Notes under the pieces: model-generated
Databases searched by the model: none
What the model saw: the letters and a program-made list of their open reading frames with translations, nothing else
What the model was told of the DNA's origin: nothing
DNA from: Geomonas oryzae
GTDB lineage: Bacteria > Desulfobacterota > Desulfuromonadia > Geobacterales > Geobacteraceae
Direction of reading: 5' to 3'
Assembly (NCBI RefSeq): GCF_004117875.1
Contig: NZ_RAHW01000004.1
Coordinates: 1-64,000 of the forward strand
DNA length: 64,000 nucleotides
Position numbers and translations under genes: made by a program
Shown here: in pieces, positions 53,106 to 62,426 of the stretch
Numbering within the stretch: position 1 is the stretch's first letter
Layout of the letters: every line of letters begins with the position of its first letter

Positions 53106-55754
53106 ATGAAAGAATCGGCTAAAAGCAGCCTCCTCTTCTCCTTCGCGGCGCGGCGCCCCTGGCTGGTGCTCGCCGTCGCACTCGTGCTCTCCGTACTTTC
53201 GCTGTGGCTCACATCGCAGCGTATGGAGTTTCTGACCGGGCGTGACGACCTCATGCCCCGCAACACCGCTTTCAACCGGGACTACCAGGCCTTCCGCGCC
53301 GAGTTCGGCAGCATGGAAGATATCGTCGTGGTCATCGAGGGGCAGGACCCGGAGCGGGTCGGGGCCTTCGGAACCCGGCTGCACGACGTCCTAGCCAAGG
53401 ACAAGGCGCATTTCTCGGACGTCTTCTACCCGTACGCTTTGCCGTTTTTCCGGGACAACGGCCTGCTTTTCATGCCGCTTGAGGACATAAAGGAGTTGCG
53501 CCGCAACCTGACCCTCGCCGCACCCGTCCTGCGCGCGCTTTCCGCAAAGCCTTCGGTGCAGACCCTCTTCACCCATCTGACCGGGAGCATGGATCAGTAC
53601 CTGGCCGGTGATGAGAAGAAACTCCCCGAGATAATGTTCATGCTGGACAAGCTGGGCGCCGGGTTCACGAGCTTCGGGACCGGGAAGGGGAGCGTCCCTT
53701 CCATGGAAAGCGTCTTCATGAACCAGGATTCGGCCTTTGCACGTGCGGGGCGCCAGCAGATCCTCACCGCGCTCCCGGTGCGCGACATGTCTGGCTTCGT
53801 GCCGGCCGGGGCGGCCATCGCGGTGGTGCGGGGCGAGGTGGCGCGGCTTAAGGCGCTTCCGGAGTTCAAAGGGGTGACCGTCGGGCTCACCGGCACACCG
53901 GTATTGGAAAACGAGGAGATGGCGACGAGCGAGAAGGACATCACGCTCGCCACCGTGGTCTCGCTGGCGCTCACCACGGTCCTGCTTCTCTTCGCCTTCC
54001 GCGGCGTGCTTAACGTCGTCGCCGCCATGGTCTCGCTGCTCGTCGCCATCTCGGTCTCCTTCGGCTTCGCCACCGTCGCGGTCGGGCACCTGAACATACT
54101 CTCCATGGTGTTCGCGGTCATGCTGATCGGCATCGGCATCGAGTACGGCATCCAGGTGGTGCTGCGCTACCAGGAGGAGCTGCGCCGGGGTGCCCCCGAG
54201 CTTCCCGCCCTCGAGACCGGGCTCACCCGCAACGTCTGGGCCATCGTCATGGCAGCGGCCACCGTCGCCGCCGCCTTTCTGACCTTCGTCTTCACCGACT
54301 TCCGCGGCATCTCCGAACTCGGCATCATCGCCGCCGGGGGGGTCGTCATCTGCGTCCTCGTCACCTTCACGGTGCTTCCCGCCATGCTGGTTCTCCTGGT
54401 GCGTTACCGCAAGAAGCCATCTCCGGTTAAAGGATCCATCGAGCTGGAGGACAGGCTGCTTGCCCGCAGCGTCTTCGGCAACCCGAAGAGCGTGATCCTA
54501 CTTACCGCCCTTCTTTGCGTAGCCTCGCTCTATCCCCTCTCGCGCGTCTCCTTCGACTACAACCTGATGAACTTGCAGGCGAAGGGGCTCGAATCGGTAA
54601 ACTACGCCTACAAGTTGATGAGGAGCAAGGAGAATAGTGGCTACTTCGCCGTCGTCATGGCGAAGGACGCCGAGGATGCGCGCGCGAAGAGCGCGAGGCT
54701 CGAGGCGCTCCCGACCGTGGACCACGTGGTGAGCATAAATACGCTCGTGCCGGACCACCAGGCGGAGAAGCTCGCGGAACTCGATGCGGTGCGCCGGGAG
54801 CTCGCCGACGTGAAGCCCGCCCCGTACGAGGAGGACCTCTCCCTGATGGAGCTCCCGCGCGTCTTCGAGGCCTTCAGGAACGCCTCAGTGGCGGTGAAGG
54901 AGCGCCTCGAGAAGGAGCACCGCCCCGAGGCGAAGCAGGCGGCCGCCTTCGTGGCAACCCTGGACCGGTTCTTCGCAGGTCTCGAGAAGGAGCGCGACCG
55001 CAACGCCGTCGGCATGCTGCAGGATTTCCAGGGGGGGATGTTCCGTGACCTCCCTGCGAAGATAGAAATGCTGAAGCAAAGCCTCGCCGCGAAGCCGGTG
55101 ACCGAGGCGGATGTCCCGAAGGAACTACGCTCGCGCTTCGTCGGCAAGACCGGGAAACTCATGCTCCAGGTGGCGCCGAAAAAGGAGATCTTCAACCGCG
55201 AGCCGCTCGAGGCGTTCCTCAAAGACGTGCGCAGCGTCGACGCCCATGCGACCGGGGAGCCGGTGATGGTCTACGAGTCGATGACCATCATGCGCGACTC
55301 CTACCGCCTCGCCTTCATCTACGCCTTCGCCGCCATCGTCGGCATCCTGCTCGTCGCCTTCAGGAGTGTCAAGTTCGCGCTCATCGGGCTCGTTCCGCTC
55401 ATCGTCGGGCTCCTCTTCATGGTGAGCGGCATGTGGATTTTCGGCATCAGCTTCAACTCCGCGAACATCATCGTGATGCCACTGGTGCTCGGTATCGCGG
55501 TCGACTCCGGGATCTACATCATCAACCGCTATCGGCGTGAGGAGGGGAGTGCGGGGAGCGTGATTCTAAGTTCCACCGGCGTTGGCGTATTGCTGAACAC
55601 GCTGACCATCATGGCGAGTTTCGGCGCACTCATGGTGGCTCGGCACCAAGGGGTATTCAGCATCGGTGCCGTGATGTCGCTCGGGATGGTCGCCTGCCAG
55701 ATCGCCTTCATGGTCACGCTGCCGGCGGTGCTGACGCTGGCTGCGAAAAAATAA
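53106..55754 (+). CDS. hpnN: Hopanoid-associated RND transporter HpnN
   Basis: The 882-residue protein is an MMPL/RND carrier. It has one membrane segment near residue 18, a large periplasmic domain (40-275), five segments (280-440), a second periplasmic domain (480-720) and five more segments to the end. The motif G-I-G-I-E-Y-G-I-Q and its counterpart G-I-A-V-D-S-G-I-Y lie in the two membrane halves. HpnN moves hopanoids to the outer membrane. It is divergent from shc. Confidence 0.92.
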   Translation: MKESAKSSLLFSFAARRPWLVLAVALVLSVLSLWLTSQRMEFLTGRDDLMPRNTAFNRDYQAFRAEFGSMEDIVVVIEGQDPERVGAFGTRLHDVLAKDKAHFSDVFYPYALPFFRDNGLLFMPLEDIKELRRNLTLAAPVLRALSAKPSVQTLFTHLTGSMDQYLAGDEKKLPEIMFMLDKLGAGFTSFGTGKGSVPSMESVFMNQDSAFARAGRQQILTALPVRDMSGFVPAGAAIAVVRGEVARLKALPEFKGVTVGLTGTPVLENEEMATSEKDITLATVVSLALTTVLLLFAFRGVLNVVAAMVSLLVAISVSFGFATVAVGHLNILSMVFAVMLIGIGIEYGIQVVLRYQEELRRGAPELPALETGLTRNVWAIVMAAATVAAAFLTFVFTDFRGISELGIIAAGGVVICVLVTFTVLPAMLVLLVRYRKKPSPVKGSIELEDRLLARSVFGNPKSVILLTALLCVASLYPLSRVSFDYNLMNLQAKGLESVNYAYKLMRSKENSGYFAVVMAKDAEDARAKSARLEALPTVDHVVSINTLVPDHQAEKLAELDAVRRELADVKPAPYEEDLSLMELPRVFEAFRNASVAVKERLEKEHRPEAKQAAAFVATLDRFFAGLEKERDRNAVGMLQDFQGGMFRDLPAKIEMLKQSLAAKPVTEADVPKELRSRFVGKTGKLMLQVAPKKEIFNREPLEAFLKDVRSVDAHATGEPVMVYESMTIMRDSYRLAFIYAFAAIVGILLVAFRSVKFALIGLVPLIVGLLFMVSGMWIFGISFNSANIIVMPLVLGIAVDSGIYIINRYRREEGSAGSVILSSTGVGVLLNTLTIMASFGALMVARHQGVFSIGAVMSLGMVACQIAFMVTLPAVLTLAAKK

Positions 55755-55758
55755 ATAA

Positions 55759-55848
55759 CTCCTCCCCCCGGAGGGGGGAGGTCGGGAGGGGGGAAGCGCA
55801 ACTGAGCAAATCATCCCCCTCCCGTCCCTCCCCCTCCGGGGGCGGGGA
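55759..55848. repeat. GC-rich palindromic intergenic repeat (family 3)
   Basis: ctcctccccccggaggggggag at the left (written here as ctcctcccccc + ggaggggggag) and ccctccccctccgggggcgggg at the right (ccctccccctc + cgggggcgggg) each form hairpins. The two halves can also pair with each other. It lies between hpnN and the methyltransferase gene. Confidence 0.7.
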
Positions 55849-55905
55849 CTGTTACGCTTCGGCGACTTTGGGGCCGGCCCTCGTATCCAGACTGTGGGGG
55901 ATGTC

Positions 55906-56490
55906 TTGAGTACTTCGAAAAAACCTGAAACCCTGCGCGGGGCGGTGCCCTTGTCGCACTACTTCCTGAGGGGGCGGGTGCGACCGGGGGATCTGGTCGT
56001 GGACGCTACCTGCGGCAACGGGTTCGACACGCTTCTGCTCGCCCGACTGGTCGGGGAAGCCGGAACGGTATGGGCCTTCGACGTCCAGCCGGTCGCCATC
56101 GCAGCTACCCGGGAACTCCTCGAGCGGGAAGGATGCCTCGACCCGGTGCGTCTCATCGAGGCGGGACACGAACGGCTCGGCGAGTTCGTGCCGGAGGGAA
56201 TCGCGGCGGCCGTCTTCAACCTGGGCTACCTCCCGGGCGGGGACGCCTCCCTCATCACCGACCCGGCCAATACCGTCGCCGCTTTGGAGCAGGCGGCACA
56301 ACTCCTAGCCCCGGGGGGCATCCTCACCGTCGCCCTATACACCGGGCACGAGGGCGGTCCCGAGGAGGCGCAAGCTGTCGAGAACTGGGCGGCCTCCCTG
56401 CACCCCGGCCGCTTCAACGTCTGGCGCCACCGGCAGTTGAACCGCCCTGAAATCGCACCTTATCTCGTCTTCGTGGAAAGGATCCGCTGA
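55906..56490 (+). CDS. Class I SAM-dependent methyltransferase, YtqB/MnmM-like
   Basis: The 194-residue protein has the SAM motif V-D-A-T-C-G-N-G-F-D-T-L-L-L-A, an acidic strand end F-D-V-Q-P-V-A-I and A-V-F-N-L-G-Y-L-P. This combination is typical of the YtqB/MnmM family of rRNA/tRNA methylases. I chose the TTG at 55906, where gggggatgtc precedes it in the same context as the barrel genes; a GTG at 55894 is the alternative. It overlaps hpnI by one base, so it is translationally coupled to a hopanoid gene. A role in hopanoid modification is possible but not indicated by the sequence. Confidence 0.8.
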   Translation: MSTSKKPETLRGAVPLSHYFLRGRVRPGDLVVDATCGNGFDTLLLARLVGEAGTVWAFDVQPVAIAATRELLEREGCLDPVRLIEAGHERLGEFVPEGIAAAVFNLGYLPGGDASLITDPANTVAALEQAAQLLAPGGILTVALYTGHEGGPEEAQAVENWAASLHPGRFNVWRHRQLNRPEIAPYLVFVERIR

Positions 56491-57665
56491 TGTTACGCGA
56501 CGCCCTCCCGTTTCTCCTGGTCGCCCCCTCGCTCGCCTACGCCGCGATCACCCTGCACTGCGGGCGGAGTTTCTTCCGCGGCATAAAACCGCTGCCCGAT
56601 CACGCACCGCCGGTCTCCATCCTGAAGCCGGTGCGCGGCGTCGACGGCGACAGCTTCGAGAACTTCGCCTCTTTCTGCGTCCAGGACTACCCCGAGTACC
56701 AGATCGTCTTCGCCGTCGCCTCGGGCGACGATCCGGTGATCCCCATCATCCGCCGCCTCATCGACTCCTTTCCCGAGCGGGACATCGAGCTCGTCGTCGA
56801 TTCCTCCATACACGGCTCGAACTACAAGGTCTGCAACCTCATGCACGCCTACGCGAGGGCGAAGCACCCGCTCATCGTCGTCTGCGACAGCGACATCAGG
56901 GTGGAAAAGGGGTACCTGCGCGCGGTGTGCGCCCCCTTCGCCGATCCGAAGGTCGGGCTGGTCACCTCGCTATACCGCAGCACCGAGGTGCGGGGGGCGG
57001 GGTGCGCCATCGAGGCGCTCGGCTTTTGCTGCGAGATGATGCCCAACGTGATGACGGCGCTGAAGCTCGAGGGGCTTTCCTTCGCGCTTGGGGCGTCGAT
57101 GGCGGTGCGGCGGGAGGCTTTGGAGAAAATCGGGGGCTTCGAGGCGCTGGTCGATTACCTGGCCGACGACTACCAACTCGGGAACATGATCTTCAAGGCG
57201 GGGTACCGGCTCGAGCTTTCACCGTACTTCGTGGAGAGCATGATGCGCGGGGACGAGAAGCTCTCCGAACTCCTGTCGCGGCAGTTGCGCTGGGGGCGCA
57301 CCATGCGCGTCTCCCGCCCGGGGGGGTATCTCGCCTCCGGGATCACGCTCCCTTTCCCTGGGGCGCTCCTTGCGGTTCTCGTTTCCGGCTTCTCCGCGGT
57401 GGGGTGGGGGGCGGCGGCGCTTCTCTACCTCGTGCGCTCCCTGGTATCGACGGCGTACAGCCGGGCGCTCGTCAAGGACCGGCTTCTGCCGCGCTGGCTG
57501 TGGCTCGTACCGCTGCGCGACGCGCTTTCGTTCGTAGTGTGGGGATTGTCTCTTGTCGGCAACCGCGTGCGCTGGCGCGGGGACCTCTTCGAGCTGGAGA
57601 AGGGGGGGAAGATCGTGCCGCTGCGGGCCGCCTTACCTGCGGAAGAACCAGAGGATCAGGGATAA
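56490..57665 (+). CDS. hpnI: Hopanoid glycosyltransferase HpnI
   Basis: The 391-residue protein is a GT21/ceramide-glucosyltransferase-like enzyme. It has an N-terminal membrane segment, S-I-L-K-P-V-R-G, C-D-S-D-I-R-V (D2), D-D-Y-Q-L-G (D3), R-Q-L-R-W-G-R-T-M-R (the Q/RXXRW motif) and C-terminal membrane segments. HpnI transfers N-acetylglucosamine to bacteriohopanetetrol. Its 3' end overlaps the convergent DUF2905 gene by 33 bases. Confidence 0.9.
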   Translation: MLRDALPFLLVAPSLAYAAITLHCGRSFFRGIKPLPDHAPPVSILKPVRGVDGDSFENFASFCVQDYPEYQIVFAVASGDDPVIPIIRRLIDSFPERDIELVVDSSIHGSNYKVCNLMHAYARAKHPLIVVCDSDIRVEKGYLRAVCAPFADPKVGLVTSLYRSTEVRGAGCAIEALGFCCEMMPNVMTALKLEGLSFALGASMAVRREALEKIGGFEALVDYLADDYQLGNMIFKAGYRLELSPYFVESMMRGDEKLSELLSRQLRWGRTMRVSRPGGYLASGITLPFPGALLAVLVSGFSAVGWGAAALLYLVRSLVSTAYSRALVKDRLLPRWLWLVPLRDALSFVVWGLSLVGNRVRWRGDLFELEKGGKIVPLRAALPAEEPEDQG

Positions 57666-57845
57666 TAAGAGCGAGATGATGATGCTGGTGGCGAGCGGGA
57701 AGTAGAAGGTGAAGTTCTCCTTCTTCACGTAGATATCGCCCGGCAGCCGTCCTATCCAGGGGATCTTTCCGGCGAGGGTGAAGACGGCGCCGATGGCGGC
57801 GATGATGAGCCCTAGTATGATGAGGGATTTGCCGAAGGAGGGCAT
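57633..57845 (-). CDS. DUF2905 family small membrane protein
   Basis: The 70-residue protein has two membrane segments flanking the family signature G-R-L-P-G-D-I-Y-V-K-K-E-N-F-T-F-Y-F-P. The function is unknown. It overlaps hpnI tail to tail by 33 bases. Confidence 0.93.
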   Translation of the reverse strand: MPSFGKSLIILGLIIAAIGAVFTLAGKIPWIGRLPGDIYVKKENFTFYFPLATSIIISLLLSLILWFFRR

Positions 57846-57888
57846 CTTTGGTCCTGTGGTTTGCTTGAGGTGGCTGTAGGGTGTGGGT

Positions 57889-58042
57889 AAATCCCCCCCG
57901 TCCCCCCTTCGCCAAGGCTACGTGGGGCAGGCTCCCCCTTCGCAAAGGGGGGAGCGCGAGGTCACCTGCAGCGCTTCGTGGACACACTTGTCGCCGTTCC
58001 CCGGAATTCCCCGATGAACCTTCGCAAAGGGGGGAACGCCGG
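57889..58042. repeat. GC-rich repeat family 2, inverted copy, with a short satellite
   Basis: The stretch 57889-57952 is close to the reverse complement of 37298-37393 (ccccccttcgccaaggct, then gcaggctcccccttcgcaaa). A short piece, ttcgcaaagggggg, recurs near 58021-58034. Confidence 0.8.
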
Positions 58043-58062
58043 GGCTATTGCAGCGCTATGGC

Positions 58063-58593
58063 CTACTTCCTGACGTAGCGTTCCTTCTCGCTGTAGATGC
58101 AGCCGCAGTATTTCTGGCGGTAAAGACCCATTTCCTTGGAAAGGTTGATCCCTTCCTGCCAGCCGGTCCTGAAGTCCTCGTAGTGGAATTCCACCCCGTA
58201 ACGCTCGCCAAGTTTGACACCAAGTTCGCGTATCATCTGCTGGTTTTGGTACCTGCTGTAGAGAAGGGTGGAGCTGAACCGGCTAAAGCCCAGCTCCGCC
58301 GCGGTTCTCGCCGCTTCCTCGAGCCTCGAGCGGTAGCAGTAGGCGCAGCGCCCCTGCGGCTCGCCCGCCACGTTCGAGAGAAACTCCTCCAGGAGGTATT
58401 CCTCCCGGTAGATCACCTCGAGTTCCACCATCTGCGCGTAACTCTTCAGCGCCTCCATCCGGAGCTTGTACTCCGTGTAGGGGTGGATGTTGTGGTTGAA
58501 GAAGAGCCCCGTGACGTCAAGCCCGGCGGAGCGGAGCTCCTTGACCGGATAGATGGCGCAGGGGCCACAGCATATATGCAGAAGTATCTTCAT
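58063..58593 (-). CDS. queH: Epoxyqueuosine reductase QueH
   Basis: The 176-residue protein has H-I-C-C-G-P-C at the N-terminus, C-A-Y-C-Y-R-S-R-L in the middle and Y-C-G-C-I-Y-S near the end. These cysteines hold the [4Fe-4S] and metal sites of QueH (DUF208). It performs the final reduction of epoxyqueuosine to queuosine in tRNA. It starts eight bases after the cytochrome gene and is probably in its operon. Confidence 0.92.
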   Translation of the reverse strand: MKILLHICCGPCAIYPVKELRSAGLDVTGLFFNHNIHPYTEYKLRMEALKSYAQMVELEVIYREEYLLEEFLSNVAGEPQGRCAYCYRSRLEEAARTAAELGFSRFSSTLLYSRYQNQQMIRELGVKLGERYGVEFHYEDFRTGWQEGINLSKEMGLYRQKYCGCIYSEKERYVRK

Positions 58594-58601
58594 GGTCCGC
58601 C

Positions 58602-60434
58602 TTATGGACGCGCCCCACCCGGGCCACCCAACAGGTACTTTATGGCATCCGCCTTGACCTTGGCAAAGGCGTCCGCGTAGGCCGTGCTCGGGACCTGCGA
58701 CGCGATGAAGTACCCTCCCATGATCGGGTTGCTGAGCGATACCTTGCCGGTGCCGCTGTTCACGGCAAGGGTGGCGTTGTTGATGGCGCTTTCCACGTCG
58801 TTGTCGAGGATGCCGTTGTTGAGCCAGTCGATGGAATCGTAGATGAGCCGCTTGGTGTAGATGCGGTTGTGCGCGAAGGCGCCGGGGTCGTTTTGCAGCA
58901 GGCTCGAGTTGAAGAACGCACCCATGGTGTTGGCGCCGCCGCCGGGGAACGCGGCGTTGTAGTCGGAGTTCTTGTTCGCCAGAGGGCGCACCTTGGAGCG
59001 CGAGGGGTTGAGCGTGCTGGCCGGCAGGGACGGGTCGGTCTTGAGAACGTTCAACATCGCGAGGGCTGCGGCGTAGCCGTCCTTTTCGGATTGCAGGAAT
59101 GCCGGGCTCAGCTCGTGATCGCCTATGTGACAGTGGGCGCAGGTCTTGCTGGTGATGGCCGAGATGATGCCTTGGCTGTCCTCTTCCACCGGGAGGAAGG
59201 TGTGCGTGGCGTTGCTGTTCATGTGGCAGGTCACGCAGGGGCCGCTGTTGCCGGTGCCGTGCTCGTTTGCGACGCCGATGAGCCTGTGCAGGTAGTAGTC
59301 CGGAACGTAGTTGCGGCCGGGGAACTCATACCCCCCGGTGCGGAAGACCAGGGTTGCCGCGGCGCGGTCGTGGGCTCCCGGGGTGTTGGTGTTGCTGAAG
59401 TCCATCCCGGCGGCAACCGCGTCATAGATCATCGAGCCGATGCCACGGCCGGAGTGGCAGGGGACGCAGATGTTGGATGCGGTGACGTCGGGGTAGGTCG
59501 TTGCCTTGTTGTTCAGTTTCACCGTCGGGGAGCTGTTGGCCGACGAGAAGTTGTAATAGATGACGGCAGGGGCGACGGTGCGTGCCACCCAGCTGTAGGA
59601 GCGTCCCTTGCCGTTGTCGTGGCATACGTCGCAGCCGGTGACTTCCTTAGTCTTGTCCGGCGACGGGGTGTCCGCAGGCTGCGCCGCGCCGGGAGCCACT
59701 TTCTGGGGGTAGTTCTGCACCACCTGGTAGTTCGGACCGGCAAAGGGTTTCTGAACCTTGAAGCCGCTGGTCACGAAGTTGATGTAGCCGGTGGAGGTGT
59801 GGCAGCGCACGCAGTAGTACTGGAAGGTGGTGGCGGCCGGTTCGTAGGTGCCACGGGTCTTGAAGTCGTAGTTGGACCTGGCCTTGGTCACGTTGCCGTG
59901 CCCGGAGTCGGCCCAGTCCCTGTTCACGTTGATGGCCGCGGTCGGGTTGTGCGGGTTATGACACTTGCGGCAGTTGCCGACGTAGTTCGAGCTCACGTAC
60001 GAGGCGCGGTACTTGCTGTCGGAGAAGCTGGTCGTCATGTTGCCGAAGTGCTGCGGTGCAAGCCTGACCATGAGATCGGTCGGGTGGGAGAGGCCGTGGC
60101 ATTTGCCGCATTTGCCCGAGGCGTCCGGATTCTGGAGTGCTACGCCGCTGCCGCCGCCGTGGCACTTGGAGCAGGAGCTCGGATGCCCGGGATGGGGTTC
60201 GTGGCAGTCGGCGCATCCTGCCGCGTTGGCGGTGTTGTGGGATGAGGCCATCCACTCCTTTACGATGAGCTCTCCCGTACCGGGGGAGACCGAGCCGCCG
60301 TGACAGCTCGCGTCCATGCATTTCTGGGATTGGGCGAGTTTGGAAACACTCCCCGAGGTACCGGTGGTGCTGCTCCCGCATGCGGCGAGAAGGAGAGAAA
60401 TGAGGATTATGAATACAATATTTCTTAGCAACAT
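58602..60434 (-). CDS. Ten-site c-type cytochrome lipoprotein
   Basis: The 610-residue protein has a lipobox LAA-Cys19, one CX4CH (C-M-D-A-S-C-H) near residue 40 and nine CXXCH sites (CADCH, CSKCH, CGKCH, CRKCH, CVRCH, CDVCH, CVPCH, CVTCH, CAHCH) up to about residue 445. A haem-free helical C-terminal domain of about 160 residues follows. H-P-G-H-P and H-N-P-H-N-P-T blocks can give distal ligands. It is probably an outer-membrane or periplasmic electron carrier; I cannot assign it to a named Omc. It is divergent from the haem-tagged barrel gene. Confidence 0.88.
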   Translation of the reverse strand: MLLRNIVFIILISLLLAACGSSTTGTSGSVSKLAQSQKCMDASCHGGSVSPGTGELIVKEWMASSHNTANAAGCADCHEPHPGHPSSCSKCHGGGSGVALQNPDASGKCGKCHGLSHPTDLMVRLAPQHFGNMTTSFSDSKYRASYVSSNYVGNCRKCHNPHNPTAAINVNRDWADSGHGNVTKARSNYDFKTRGTYEPAATTFQYYCVRCHTSTGYINFVTSGFKVQKPFAGPNYQVVQNYPQKVAPGAAQPADTPSPDKTKEVTGCDVCHDNGKGRSYSWVARTVAPAVIYYNFSSANSSPTVKLNNKATTYPDVTASNICVPCHSGRGIGSMIYDAVAAGMDFSNTNTPGAHDRAAATLVFRTGGYEFPGRNYVPDYYLHRLIGVANEHGTGNSGPCVTCHMNSNATHTFLPVEEDSQGIISAITSKTCAHCHIGDHELSPAFLQSEKDGYAAALAMLNVLKTDPSLPASTLNPSRSKVRPLANKNSDYNAAFPGGGANTMGAFFNSSLLQNDPGAFAHNRIYTKRLIYDSIDWLNNGILDNDVESAINNATLAVNSGTGKVSLSNPIMGGYFIASQVPSTAYADAFAKVKADAIKYLLGGPGGARP

Positions 60435-60553
60435 AGCATGCCCTCCCAGAATTTTAGACGCTATCTTATAGCATTATCCACAGCAAAAAAGTAGAGAAAA
60501 ATGAGTATCGGCTCACAGGGGCGGCGCTTTTCTGTTTCCTCCTTTTTGTTAAG

Positions 60554-60582
60554 TTGACTTCACTTCGTCAATATTGTAATAA
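60554..60582 (+). promoter_or_regulatory. sigma70 promoter of the haem-tagged barrel operon
   Basis: TTGACT (60554-60559), 17 bases, then TAATAA (60577-60582) gives near-consensus boxes and spacing. The leader to the start at 60689 is about 100 bases. Confidence 0.65.
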
Positions 60583-60688
60583 TCATCCGTCCAATTGCGC
60601 CAAGTATGCATCAGGCGGGGAATTCAGCCGGGCCAGTGCCATTAGTTGTATTTAATTTTCAGTGCTGATTGCAATGCAGGAGTCCATC

Positions 60689-61987
60689 ATGTTTCTCAAA
60701 AAGCATACTTCCGCAGTCATGTTCTTTCTCGGTGTCTCCCTTGCTCCCCTGCTGGTCCCGGGTCATGCCGATGCGATACCCGCCTTCAGCCGGCAGCACA
60801 AGACGGAATGTTCCACCTGCCACACCATCTACCCCGAACTGAACGAGTTCGGCGACGCCTTCCTGAAAAACGGCTACGTGTGGCCCCACAAGAAGGGCGA
60901 GGCGGCAAAGGGCGCCGAGCCGGTGGGCAACGAGTGGGCCGCCATCTCCGGCCTGCCGCAGCAGATCCCGATTTCGCTCACCGCGAGCGCCGACCTAGCC
61001 TACGACGAGGACGCCGCCGACGGCAACAAGGTCGACCTTTCGGCAAGATCCATCACGCTGCAGGCGGGGGGCTCCTTCCGCGACCTGGTCGGCTTCTTCG
61101 CGACCTACAACCTCTACTCCCAGGGGATGCAGCGGGCTTCGACCCTCTCCACCCCCGCAGCGAACACCAACGTTCCTCCCGGCAACACCCCCGACCTCGA
61201 CGAACTGTTCATCGTATGGCGCCAGGCCGCCGGCACGCCGATAAATGTAAAGGTCGGACGGTTCGAGCCGAAACTCTCCCTCTGGAAGAAGAGCAACCGC
61301 ATCCTTCCGGTTCCGTCCTACGCCTCGACCACCTACCGCGTCGGTTTCTCCCCGTTCAGCAGCGACGCGACCGAAGACGGCGTCGAGCTCAACGCGCTTC
61401 TCGGCAACCGCCTCTTCGTCGCGGCGGGCGTCGTGGACCGAAACGGCCAGGACCGCGAGGACGGCTACGGGCACATCTCCTACAAGATCGGCGGGACCGA
61501 CCTGAAGGGACAGGAGCCCGAGGTGGACCTGGAGCATGACAGCATCTGGGACTTTTTGAGCGTGACCCTGGGCGGCTTCGGCTACTGGGGGCAAAACGGC
61601 GAGCTGGACGGCGACGGCATCTCGCGAAACCGCAACAACTTCCGCCGCATCGGCGCAGAGGCCGACATCCTTTACAAACGCCTGCATCTGAAGGGAAGCG
61701 GCAGCTTCGGCAGGGATTCCAACCCCGACTTCTCTCTCTTCGCTGCGAGCGTGGACAGCCGCGCCTACACCCTGGAAGGCGAGTACTACCTCGGCGCGCC
61801 GGTCAGCCTGGTCCCGCTTTTCCGCTACGAGTACCTGAACGCCGGCTACGGCTCGGTAAAACGTTTAACCCCGGGCCTGGCCTATGCCCCGTTGCAGAAC
61901 CTTAGGCTGTCGCTTGAGTACACCCACAGCATCGCCCCGGAGGGGACGGGCAACATCGCTTTCGCCTCCATCGCCTTCAGCCTCTAG
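60689..61987 (+). CDS. Monohaem-tagged outer-membrane beta-barrel protein
   Basis: The 432-residue protein has a signal peptide (to G-H-A-D-A near residue 29). One CXXCH site follows directly (E-C-S-T-C-H), then I-Y-P-E-L-N-E-F-G-D-A-F and about 350 residues of porin-like strands (V-K-V-G-R-F-E-P-K-L-S, Y-R-V-G-F-S-P-F) ending A-F-S-L. A c-type haem is thus fused to the periplasmic edge or plug of a barrel. The ATG at 60689 has caggag eight bases upstream; other ATGs lie at 60662-60674. It may pass electrons through a porin or bind small redox molecules. Confidence 0.82.
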   Translation: MFLKKHTSAVMFFLGVSLAPLLVPGHADAIPAFSRQHKTECSTCHTIYPELNEFGDAFLKNGYVWPHKKGEAAKGAEPVGNEWAAISGLPQQIPISLTASADLAYDEDAADGNKVDLSARSITLQAGGSFRDLVGFFATYNLYSQGMQRASTLSTPAANTNVPPGNTPDLDELFIVWRQAAGTPINVKVGRFEPKLSLWKKSNRILPVPSYASTTYRVGFSPFSSDATEDGVELNALLGNRLFVAAGVVDRNGQDREDGYGHISYKIGGTDLKGQEPEVDLEHDSIWDFLSVTLGGFGYWGQNGELDGDGISRNRNNFRRIGAEADILYKRLHLKGSGSFGRDSNPDFSLFAASVDSRAYTLEGEYYLGAPVSLVPLFRYEYLNAGYGSVKRLTPGLAYAPLQNLRLSLEYTHSIAPEGTGNIAFASIAFSL

Positions 61988-62061
61988 CTTAAGGCACCGG
62001 AAATGCTCAGCACGGCGGCTTCTGCCGTCGTAGATAATGTCTCGGAGGAATCAGCACCCCT

Positions 62062-62421
62062 ATGAAAAAGCTCCTCGTTACCATGCTCCTCGTCGCAGCC
62101 ACCGCAACCTCGGCCCACGCCGGTCTCAAAGTCATCGGCAGGGGCGACGCCATGCGCCTTGATCCTTCCTCCTTTCCCCCGGCCATGAAGGCGAACTACG
62201 AGATCGTCAGGGTCAAATGTGTCAAATGTCACACCCTCGAGCGCACCATCGTCGCCATCCAGACCGGTGTTGCTCCCATCTCCGGCCAGCCCTTCGACCG
62301 CAACGCCACCAAGGCGTACGGCATCAAGATGCTGAGGAAGCCGGACTCCAACATGAACAAGGCCGAAGTGAAGGCCTCCGTCGACCTGATGAACTACCTC
62401 CTCTCTGAATCGGAGAAGTAA
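62062..62421 (+). CDS. Periplasmic monohaem c-type cytochrome
   Basis: The 119-residue protein has a signal peptide (to A-H-A near residue 20) and one site C-V-K-C-H at about residue 53. The C-terminal half contains several methionines (K-M-L-R, N-M-N-K, D-L-M-N-Y) that could be the sixth ligand. The ribosome site is ggagga. It lies 75 bases after the haem-barrel gene and five bases before a chemoreceptor gene, suggesting one operon. Confidence 0.85.
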   Translation: MKKLLVTMLLVAATATSAHAGLKVIGRGDAMRLDPSSFPPAMKANYEIVRVKCVKCHTLERTIVAIQTGVAPISGQPFDRNATKAYGIKMLRKPDSNMNKAEVKASVDLMNYLLSESEK

Positions 62422-62426
62422 CCGAC

